From Atrina japonica (Eukaryota; Mollusca; Bivalvia; Pterioida; Pinnidae), in NCBI GenBank assembly GCA_030159075.1, contig BROG01000514.1, forward strand, positions 1-64,000: a DNA stretch of 64,000 bases. The letters are read 5' to 3'. Shown here piece by piece: positions 12,801 to 24,800 of this stretch; the stretch's first letter is position 1, and the number at the start of each line of letters is the position of its first letter. A program made the position numbers and the translations under genes. Below the pieces are notes generated by a model. It was given only the letters and a program-made list of their open reading frames with translations. It was not told the DNA's origin and searched no databases.

Positions 12801-15800
12801 TAAAACATTTCTTCATGTCACCCTGAAACATTTATGTCACCCTCTATGGTGATTTATGTCACCCTCTCGTGCGCAGAAATGGATGTGCGTACGGTTGTTT
12901 TTTTTTTTTTGTAGTAGGCCATGTGGTAATTTGGTGTACCCTCTAGCACATAAAATGTCTGTTTCATAACTCATAGATTACTCGATGCATACTGGAATAG
13001 AGAGAAACAACAGCCGAAATTTAATGATTTGACAGCATTGATACATTGTTGTCAAATATGTTTGCTGGAGTCAGCCTTGATGGAGGCTTAAGATTAAAAA
13101 ATGACGCAAAGAATGATAAAACATATCGATAGTGTTGAGTATCGAAGGCACTATGTCTATGTCACATCAGCGTGTTACAATCGTTATGAACTTAAGTAGG
13201 TCAGTTTGTTAGTTACGTTTTATTGCCTTTTGGTATAATAAAACAATAATTGCCTCGGGCTGACATAACGCCTCTCGGGTGGTCAAATATTCATGTCAAC
13301 CCAAAACAAGGGCAATAATTGTATAATGTCAAATGTCAATGTCATACTACCAGCATCCTTTGTGGACAAAAACTTTAACCTGTGCTATATCTTTTAAACA
13401 ATACAAGATATGGTTTTGATATTTCACATGTATATTTCTTGGATTAATGGATATCCAATGATACCTTGACTTTTGTCCTAATGCCCTTGACCTTCGAATT
13501 TCACCCCCTTTTTCAAAACTACAACCTTCTCTATGTCTTTAAAAATACTTATAGTAGAGTTTTAAAATTTTGAAATGTGCAATCCCTACATGTATGATCT
13601 CCTCTTTTAGTTGGTACCATGACCTTTGACTTTATGACCTAGATAATACCATTTGATAATCCTTTTAAAAATATAGTCCTTGGTTATAACATTTGAAATG
13701 TAAGGAGTAGATATCTAAAATGTACAATTTTTGTGGTCAGTCATGTAAGATGATAAATGTACCATGACCTTTGACCTTGTGACCTAGATTATGCCATTTG
13801 ATGGTACTTAAACCACCTTTGATGTTGTGATCTAGATAATGCTCTTCAAGTTTCCTTTTAAAAACATTTATTTTGAAATATATTTTAAGTAAAGCTCTTA
13901 TTTTTAAAATGTACATTGTTGTGATTAGCCCTTTCAGATGGTACCATGACCTTTGACCTTGTGGATCTAGATAATGTCTTTGTACATTGTAACCAGATTC
14001 TCTCCTCCACCATTAAAAACTGGCCGCCACCATACAACTGAAAAATTGTTGAGTGTGGCATAAAACACCATACAAATTTCAAAATAAATTTTGTTATCTA
14101 ATTTTGGAATTTTTTTAATCAGGTGTTCCGCCAACTGATGCCCGTCCATGTTATGATATGATTATGGAATCTAAAAACTCATTGGATATTCATTTTGCCG
14201 TATTGGCACTCGGAGATTCAAATTATCCACAGTTCTGTAAGACAGGAAAAGCACTGGACCACAGGTAAACCGGATATTTATATATACATGTGTACTGAAT
14301 CGCAGCCTTTTCTGTTGATATAACAAAAATAAAAGACTTTTTATACACCGTCTATGAAGGACCTATTATGTTATACCATTTTTCTTCTGTATGGCCATCT
14401 TTGCATGTGTTGTAATAATTTTAGTTTGCCATTATGAATTCTTAAATAATTTACACAAATGTGTGGTTCCACGAAGACACCTTTTGATTTTGACAATTTT
14501 GATTATTGTCATTACAGAGTTATGGGACTTTAATCATCAAAATCTGACATGTCTGACAATAAATCAAGTTTGTTTTTAATAAAATATTTAATCAATGTTT
14601 GGTTCCATGAAGACAAGGTAACTTGCGATTCTTACGACTTTGCCTTTTGCAGTTACGGAGTTACGGAATGTTTGATTCCCTGTAGACTAGACACCTTTTG
14701 ACTGGTGCAATTTTGCCGTTTGCCGTTAACCCCTTCACCCCTGAATATTTGAGTGGTATGCTCCATTCTATAGTTTAACACTAGTCTATTATGGTCTGTT
14801 GGGTTGAAAGGGCTAAATATTATGGGATTTATTTGTTAAAATTCAATAAAAATTTGACACGACAAGCATATCTTGCACTATTTGAGCAGCTGTTTATTCT
14901 TAATATTTTAAAATGTCAGGTAAATTTGTACTGAGATATTTCACTCATTAATCAATACCACCAGACACTTGTGTATCCACAGAATGAACTGCTTACAATG
15001 TAGCCTTTGAACAACCTAGGCCATACGTATTAGACCACTTGGTTTCTATGAAGACCAACCAACAGATGTGTAACTAGGGCATGGCAACTGGATTCTCCAT
15101 TTGGAGCTCCCTCTCCCTCCCATCCATGAGATTAAGAATTTTGTTCTTACTACTATGGTTATATTTGTTGTCTCACTACATCCACTTTAAAGTTTTATGA
15201 AATATTTACAAAAATCACTTTCCTTATTCACCTGGACAAGCTATTGTTTTTTTATACTAAAGAATAGCATTAATGTACTTATTAATCCAAGGCAAGTAAT
15301 TGATAGTAACAATAATGTCATAATCTATCCACCATGATATTTTAATTATCTAAACAAAATCAGTATGCAGCTTGTCAAGCTAGTCTTGATAATCCTTATT
15401 TTTCCTGACTTTGAGCAGTTCCTGATTTTTCCTGAATATGTCGGATAATATCCTGATAACTCCTGATTTTTAATTTTTTTTCACTGCAAAAGAGTTACAT
15501 AATAACGTGTTTAAATTATTTTTGGGGTAAAATCTCGCATCAGGTACATCTTGTAAGTAAGATATGATCAGAGGTTAAGTTGCTGTTTAACATTTGAATT
15601 GTAACTTTTTTCTCCAAATATCATATCATCTTGACAGTTACGTCAGGTGATGTTCTTTAAAGCTCTTACTTAGAGGACAGAAAGGTGACCCATTTTTATG
15701 GGTTGTTATGTAATAACAACCTATTATGGGTTTACTTCGACTTTTCATCGAGGGCTATCCTCTTAGCAGTGAAGAGGTCATGGAGGTTGCATTCACAAAG

Positions 15801-18800
15801 TATAGTCCAACTCAAGAATTTAACTTTTACAGAAAACTCAAATATTTTGGTGTAAATGAAATTAAATCTAGTTTGAATAATCATTATATAAAATACCACA
15901 TGATTCTACTTACTTACTTACTTACTTATAGAATACAATTTGAAGTTAGTTTCAACCAAACGTCATCGATCTATTTATAAATATAGAATTCCACTATATA
16001 AGATTCCAGTGATGTTGAGCCTGTATTACTCCGCCATTCATTCATTGATATTGACAGGTAGCGAGCTTCAAGCATACAGTGATGTAAATAGAAATAATTA
16101 CATATCACTGATACCAACATGAAGCTAAATCAATTTCTGTTGAACTCTCAAGAATATGTATGTTTCTAGTCCATGGAAAAATGAAAATAAAAGCAGAATA
16201 GTGGGGATAGCATCAAGTAGGAGGTGCTTGTTATGCAAATGGTGCATGAAATTTCCTGTCCATTTTGAAAACTATCAAATAACGTATGATGATATAGATG
16301 ACTACGTCACGCTCCTGTGATCACCAGGTAAATGCCGCACGAGTCGTTTCAATTTTTTCGCCTCACAGGTGCCCCAATGGTATAGTGTGAAAAAAATTGA
16401 ATTGTCATTAAGATGTTTTAGCCAATTCATTGAAGCCATGAGTAATTATACGATAAGACGTAGTATTCTTGAGAAGATAATAAATCGCGACATCGCAGAA
16501 GGTAATGAACCTATTTGGGACAAGGATATGTACCAAGCCTTAATAGACCAGGTAGTGCTGATAGACATGGTTGGTGATCTAGTCCTATTAGACGAGGAGC
16601 AACTCGAGAAGGAACTAGCCATATATGACGAGGAGGAACGATCCTATTTAAAAGCGGAGATGGCCGCGCATGAAGAGATCTGGTGTCGCAAAGAAGTTTG
16701 GGTTGATTACAAAAAACGTACCGGGAGAAAAGAGCCGTGGAATCCCGCGGTGGACTGGAGTAACAAACTAAATTGGGTTGATTACAAATTACATATTGGG
16801 AGAAAAGAATCGTGGGATCCCGCGGTGGAATGGGATAACAAACTCTCTTGGTTTAAGTACAACCGCGATACCGAGAGAGACGAACCGTGGGATCACGCGG
16901 TGTGGTGGTCTTTCAAAAAAGATTGGGTTGAGTACAACTTCTATACCGGGAGAGATGAACCGTGGGATCCAACGGTGTGGTGGAGTAACAAAAAGAGTTA
17001 TTATAGTATATATAAAAAGTAATTTATAGTTTACAAAAACCTACATCTTGAGTGGTGCGATGAAAAAAAATACTAAAAATTTATATTTTACAAAAAAATA
17101 TAAATTATACTATAAACTTGTAATCCGTCGGTTGTTCCGTCCGCAAGATCAGCTTGGAGTGCTTGCGCTGCGACAGCTCGTCCTTGAGATGTCTCTTCTC
17201 CTCGTCGGGAACGACGTCGTTCTCGTCCAAGCATTCGTTGTAGCTGAACTTGTCCTTGGTGAAGAAGAGCGCAACCCACTTGATCTGCGTGCGAAAATCT
17301 TTGGACGCGCTGTTGTAGCGTTGCGTCAATATCCACACGGACTGGTCAGTGTGTCTTCCCGAAAACGCCAACATGGACAGGGCGTCCGCCTTCTTCTTGA
17401 TCTGCTTCGTGGCCGAACAGTCGTCGATGATGCACAGCGTGGACGTTCCCTTTTATTTGTCGTAAAAGTGTCGTACCGTGTCCTGCAATAGCTCCTCCCC
17501 CTTTTTAGATGGGGTTGACGATGACGACCCGCTTGTCTTTCGGGTGTTTGACGTCGTCGCCTATCCACTCTCTCGATTTGTACGCCTTGTTGAATTCGAT
17601 CGAGGGACACAGGATCACGATGTGTTCGAAGACGTCTTTGTATTCGTCTTCCAACAGATCGAGGACGAACTCCGTCTTCCCGCAACCGGTGGCACCCACG
17701 ATCATGGCGGCGTGAGGTCGTTTAATGAACATTTTTTCTTATAGGATTTTAATTTTTCTTAAGAGATGACGCTCGCGAAACGACGTTCGCCATGTTGATC
17801 TGTCCGTCCTTGACGACGAAGATGTAAACGTCCACGGGATTGGTATCGGTTTCTGGCGTTTTCTCGATACGGACGGAAACGCCTTCGCTGATGTTTTGAA
17901 GCTTGCGACCCGTGCCGTGGAGATGGTTTTCGGGTGTCGTTCATAAGTCTAACCAGAGGGCGTAATGATCTTTGAGATATTTTCCCAGAGTCACTTCACT
18001 CAGGTCGAGTTCCTTGGCGACCGTTTCCATGACGGTTTCGCGATTCAGGGAGAAAAACTTTTTAATCTCGTCAAAGTGGTGATGCGGTCTCATGCCGGCC
18101 GAGAAGAGTTGGTTCGATTGTCCCTCGATGGTCGTTTCCACTTTGGTGATTCTCGGATTATAAAATTTTTCCGGATCGTTGTTAGAAATGTCTTTGAAGA
18201 GAAACAGAATGCCCGAGAGAGACCGCGCGGGGGTGTTGATTTGATAATTGAGGATGCCGTCCGATTTACTCATCGTCGCTTTGCGATATCGCAATATTTG
18301 GTTGAAGTAATAAGTGTGGTCTCCCTTGTACCTCTGTCTGATGCTGCGAGCGAGATTGACGTCGGTGATTTTTTCGAATTCCAACGCGATGTTGTCGTCG
18401 CTTATAACTTATCGTTTTATTGGCATCGTCGGGGTCCCTCAAGACGACGCGTTTGGCGTCGTTAAACGTCAGCATGTATTCCAATCGATCTTGTAACCCC
18501 GCTTGATAAAAGGGTTCGCTCGTCTCCAAGATTTCGAAATCCAAGGGAATGCAAAAACGATTCCCGAACGCCGCGACAATTTCGTAGTCTTCGTTGGTGT
18601 CGCGAGGTATTTTATAGCTGGCGGGTTTTGCTCTTACCATATTGAGATCGTTGGTCTGTATCCCCTGATAGGCCATGTTACCTCGTTCCACTTTCCAAAG
18701 ATCGTTATAGACGAAGAATTTATCGGTATCGTCGATGGTCTGAACGGTGTTTCCCGAGATCTTCACTTCGATTTTTTTGACGATGTTACGTCCCAGATTA

Positions 18801-21800
18801 TTATAAACACCCGTTTTGGTGAGATCGCCACCCTCCACGGCGACTTCCATGTCGAAGCATAGTCTCGTGGTTCTGGGGACGATGACGTCGTTCTCGCTCA
18901 AATTGGGGAAACGAACCGTCAACATTTGGTTTTCTTCGATGCTCGAGGGATTGTGGGAAACGGTCACCGTTTGGCGTATGCCCTTCACGCCGAAGGGAGT
19001 GCGCAATTTCCTATCGGGATCGAGAATGTGCCCGTAATTCATCATCTTTTTTTTATTACGTAATAAAAAATTTAAAGCGTTTTAAAAAATGGATGATCAA
19101 CATACATTCGATAAACCGATGTTCGATGATGATGATACAACGTACGACGACAACGTTGAAATGCAAGATAAATCTCCGAAGGGGGGCGATGTCTCTCAAG
19201 ATACTGCGGAGACGTCTTTCATCGAACCTACTGTAAAAGACCAGTGGGATAATACTGGTTTTCCAAAAGTTCCCGACGAGCTTCCTCCGGGGTCTATACG
19301 AGGGGTAAAAGAGCTACAACAAGAGGTAAAAACCCTTGGACTCGTGGCCAAATGGAAAAAATACTGGGGAGAAAAAAGAAAGGATGATAATGATGAAAAC
19401 TTAAGATTTAAATCCGATGATAAAGGTGATTTATATGCATTTAGTAAGGATAGGAATAAGTGGGTTTTATTAAACTATCAATATGATCGTGATAAATTTC
19501 GAGCGGCATCTACGTTAGAAAAGGACGGAGGTGCAGAATTTGTTAAAGCCCTGGGTTTAGAACAACAACGTCGCAGAGTACAAAAGGCAAGGAATGTAGA
19601 CCGCGATGCTAATAGCGTTCTAGAACAGGTGGAAATGACCACTTTTAATAGCGACGAAACGCGAGTAAAACAATTAGACGACAGCATGACAAAACTATCC
19701 GATAGTATACACGACCTCGCCGATGAAGTGTCGAAAGAAGACGGTGAGGAATTACTACCCCTGAGAGAGCTGATGGGGTTGGATAAGACTTTACGAACCA
19801 TTCGCGGTGAAATACGTAATAGTGCAAGTAAAATAGCGACGCATCTTCGTGTTGTATTTCCTGAAGATGGTCCCCTTGATCTTCCAGTCCGCGTCGACCG
19901 GCACCCCGAATTCGCGACAGATCCGCTGGTACGCCGACGCGTCGACGTTGTTCGTGTAGTGCTCGAAGTCGGTGTCGCTGGGCAAGGGGGTGGCGATCTC
20001 CTGCAGGATCCTCCTGATCTGGTAGTAGATGTGGAACCGGAAGAACGACTTGGACAGGTGGTCGTTTCCCATGTCCAGTGTCACGCCGCATCCGGTCGTG
20101 GCGCACCACACCGCGAAATTCAACTGGTTCTGTCAGAATCCCTCGATGGGATGCTGGTACCACCGCTTCAGCATGGCGTAGTACTTCGGGGTGCCGTCCT
20201 CGAAGATGTTCGGGTTACCGTACTTGACGAAGATGTTCTCGAACGACGCGCGAAACTTTTTGGTCGCGTTGACGTAGACGTCGAACGACGACAGATCCAG
20301 ATTCTCTCTGTACTCGTAGACATTCATTCTTTTTTAGTTAAGATTTAAAATAGTTAATATAAAAACAACATGTTATAAAACGAAGAATCGGACATCGCTG
20401 GAAAACCCGATGTGTTCGACTCTCACGTCTTACATCTGGACGCTTGGGGCGACTGGAATACAGGACCTTCCAAGTCAAGACCGGCCAGGTTTTCACGGTC
20501 TGTACAACGTTGCAGAAAGACGTGGTGATACGCTACGCCAAACTTTGGCGAGAGACCCAAAGTCCAATCAGATCGTGCACGCCGCATCGTACACCTTCTC
20601 CGACCTACGAAGACTTCTCTTCGAAAAAAGGATCGACAAGGTGTTCCTGGACAAGACCCACCATGAGAGAAGCCCGATCCGACACTAAGGTCTCAAGCGG
20701 CATCGGCAAGAACGTGGATCTCGTTTCGGCGACCATTTCCCCGCGGCAAAGCATCAACCTGCAACCTTTGGAACTCCTCAACGTTGATCTCGACGAACGA
20801 CGCGGCTCTCGGTGTCGGAAGGCGGGATCGTCGGAGGACATCGGCTTCCCTACCTTGCCCCAACGTGAAATTTTCCGAGTTCTACGAAAAAGATCGTGGC
20901 CGTGTTCTGTTGAGACGCAATGGGATTGGAATTAATGATAAGTCTAAAAGACGAGGACGTGAAATACCCGTCGGACAATCACCTGCATCCCGTTCACGTT
21001 CTATTTGAATTTAAGAAAATCTGAACTCGATCTCAGAAAAATGTCTAGATCGGGATTCTATTACGGAAGACACGGGAAAGGGAAGAACTTGCAGCGGAAC
21101 TCTTGGAAGACGTTGACCAAGGTCATCGCGTTGAAGGAAAAACCGTCGCATCACAAACACGAGACCAATTCAACGTGACCAAGAAACGGAGGAATCAGGC
21201 CGCCGCTGGGCACGACGATCTTAAACAAATCCACGTTTTCGTCTGGGACTCTTGGGGGAACTGGAATACAGGACTCTTCCAGAAAAAAGATCGGCGAGGT
21301 CGTTTTAATCCACCGTTTTCTGTTTGACTTGGGGACGTCCGCAACTTTGGCTTCTGAACAAAGGGACCGAAATGGATCCGTCTTGTGCATCGTCGTTCTC
21401 GACATGTTAAAGAATTCCCCTTTAAAAAAAACGGATGAGTAACGAAAATACATTGTACCTGACGTTCGAGCCGATCCGCAACACTAAGGTCTCAAGCGCA
21501 TTGGCGAGATCGAACACCTCTTTCGGCGAGAAGATCGAGACGTGATGAATGCTCCACAAAAGTATAAGCGAATCGTGACGACGACGCGGCTGCTTACACG
21601 GGTAGGCGTCATCGTCGGAGGACTCGGCATCTTGCCCATCGCGGGTTTGTCTCCAGATCGTGGCCAATGACTGTGGACTTGCGGTGGGATTGGCCATGAA
21701 AGGGGTCAGACGATTACTGTTGAAAAAATCGGAAAAACACTCTGCAGATCGTCAAACTCGCCGGAGAGTAAACTAAACTTGATCTTATTTATATATTAGT

Positions 21801-24800
21801 TTAGGCAGTTGCTCGAGGACGGGAAGAACACGGACGAAGAATTTGCCACCGTGTCCCACAAGAGGACCTATTTATCGCGAGATGAAGGACAAATATTCTA
21901 AAAACTACAAGGACCTCTAAAAAAAGAGTCGAACCAAGAGAAGGAGCTACTTGCGCAAGCAGTCCCGACCTCTTAAACAATTCCACTTCTCTTAACCGTA
22001 TGATTTTTAAAGACACTCTGTTTTAAAAAAATGTGGGTTTTAACATCTTTCTGTTATTTGGACAGTTGCGCGTTGTCTTCTTCTCTCGGACCGTGGATGC
22101 GCCTGTGCCACTCGTCCGCTGTTCTTTTCCGGCGCACCGTATAATATCTGTGAGTATATTTGTCTATCGGATATATATCTGTTTTCGACAAGAGGTCCGG
22201 CTATACTTCGGTGTCAATACCTCTCTATTTTCAAGTAGTTGTGATATGAATGCTACTGTGAGGCTATTTTCACGACGACTGGATGCTTACACGGGTAGTC
22301 TCTAAGAAAATGCGCGTCCCCATTTGACACGCGAGTTTGTCCGTCGGGCCAATACGCCCGACTTGACGCGGGCTCCTGCTGCACAGATAAGATATGTCGT
22401 CCCCCACATCTGTTTTACTCCGGACAAATAGTAGAGAGCGCCTTGTCCAGTTAAAATAAACAAATTTATTTATATATTATTTTTCAAGCCATTTAACAAA
22501 TTTTTTTGCGTTAAGAAATGAAACGTTTTACCGAGATAGTCTTGTTCGCATTGTTGTCGTTGGTCGTGGTAGGGTGTGTGCTCGTCTTATCCGCGACATT
22601 AACTATGTTACGTCTGGAAAACTATCGCAGAACGGAGAAAGGGATCAGAAACATTTTTAAAAAAATGACTTAAAGAAATTTTTTTCGTTATAAAAAAGAA
22701 AACATGGCATTCGTGACAGTTGAGAACTTTGACGTTAACAATTTAAGGATGGGCGCCCATTACGTCGATAAGAAAGGGAAGCGCTATCAACACGTTTACG
22801 TCGCGTATAAGTACCCGAACGGCGTGAAACCGTTAGTGATACGCACTCCCAAAATGGAATTGTCCGGCTTGTGGCAACACGAGGACGGTTCCGATTATTC
22901 TATGAAATTTAAATGCGAAAAGGAATTCGCCAACGTGTTGGAAAAGATCACGGCGTTCTTGAGAACGGAAATAGAAAAACTCGCAAAGACACTGAAAGAA
23001 GGTGGTAGAAAATCCCCCGTCGATGTTAACGATATAACCCTCGTCAAAACGGATCAGAACGGTGACAAGGTGATCTACTCGAAAGTTAAACAGGGACGTG
23101 ACAAGCCTATTTTTTATAGAAAGAGAACGGACGACGACCCGGAAGGTAAACATCCACTCGTCGAAAACGATTTTCACCATTACGAGAAAAAACGATGTCT
23201 GGCCATTGGTTCTTTACGCATAGACAACGTTTACATCGCCAACAAAGAATCGACCGTATCCTTGCAAACCCTCTTACACCAGGCAATCGTCGTCAAAACA
23301 CTCGACGTTGCTCCTCTACCGGATTTGGCCGAGTGTGTAGAAGACTTGGACTTGGATTCCGACACGGAATAAACGTGACATTTTGTAAACGTAACGTTTT
23401 ACAAAATATAAATAAAATGTATTAAAAAAAGATGAATGTAGACGATGTATTAGCGAACGATGCACCGCCCACCGGTACGGCGGTGACCGTCAAAGACAGA
23501 CTGTCGGCCATCGTCGGATCCGGACGCGCGCGTCAGTTTCTGGGCAAAGACGTGACGTCTTCCGAATTGGACAAGATGAACGACAAGGAAGTGGAATCCC
23601 TGAGTCGCCTATTAGACGCTCGACTCAACATGCGCATGGCCAAGTCGATCGGCAATACCCTCATCGGTCTGTATACGCTTGGTCTCAAGCATTTTTTCGA
23701 CATCAAAGATGAACCCAAACTGATCGAAGACTTGAGCGAAGACCCCTTCTTGGATGCGGCCATCGGCGAAGTATGTTGTAGTCTCTATTACAAATACGGT
23801 GCGCTCTTAGCACCTTTCAGCTTAGCCGCCACGACCAGTCGCCATATCACAGGAATAAAAAAAACGGAGGATATAGAAAAAGAGAATGAATCTGGAGGAA
23901 CTCATAGGGAAGAAGAATCCAAAACGTCAGGAAGCGGGGAAGAAGGGTGCCCAACGTCGATGGAGCAACAAGAATGCCAATAGCAATGCTAATAGCCAGG
24001 ATAGCAATGCTAATGGCCAGGATAGCAATGCTAATAGCCAGGATAGCAATGCTAATAGCCAGGATAGCTGGAAATGGCTAGCGGGCGCAGGCGGACTCGC
24101 GGCCGTCGGAATTGCTGCTGATCTACATGAAAAAAAAACCCAGAACCAGAACTAATCCCAAGTCATTCCCCCTCCAAAAACCTAATCTCCAGAAAATGTA
24201 TTAAATAATTTTCTCTGTATTTAAAAAATGTGTGTAAAAAAACGATTCAGTCAGAAACCTAATATGACGATGTTAATGGCATCGGGAATCATGACGCTGG
24301 GAGTGTTCATACGATAACTGAATTGATTAATAATATAGTAAGGTTATATACGTTCACGACGATGACAACGACGACGACGACGATACTCCCTGCAAATGCA
24401 ATAAATAATTTTCTCCCGTCTTTAAAATGAGTGAAAAAGATTTGGTCAACACCGCGTATCACGCCGCCGTCAGTACGGGAATTGCCATCGGATACGCGCA
24501 ACTTTCCAAGAAAATCTTAAAGATGCCGACGCCCAAGATGGATCTAGACCTGAAAGATGATCCTCCTGGAGTTTGCTCTCGCCGAGTACACCAAGGACAT
24601 GTTGGTCAAGAAGGGCATCATCCCCGCCGATATCATGAAATAAAATAAAACTCTCTCTATTAAAATGGCAATGATTGCGATGATGGTGGGAGGTGCATTG
24701 GTCAACGCCCTGGCATTTTCCGGATCGCAATTTTTATTTTCGAACCACGACGAACAAAAGAGACACGACGAGGCGATGGAAAAACTTACCAAGGCCAGAG

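Noticed and set aside
15726..15980. 84-codon + frame in intron 4
   Set aside because: No recognised motif, ends in a tact-repeat; insufficient support for a gene.
16369..16437. Upstream ATG extending the Trp-repeat protein
   Set aside because: The first 23 codons lie partly inside the terminal inverted repeat; ATG 16438 is the more likely start.
17048..18862. Several + strand frames of 60-166 codons
   Set aside because: Antisense shadows of the ATPase and capsid genes, which carry the recognisable motifs on the minus strand.
22033..22305. 90-codon + frame after tttaaaaaa
   Set aside because: Start context fits but the translation is low-information with no domain and lies in the decayed block; kept as part of that block.
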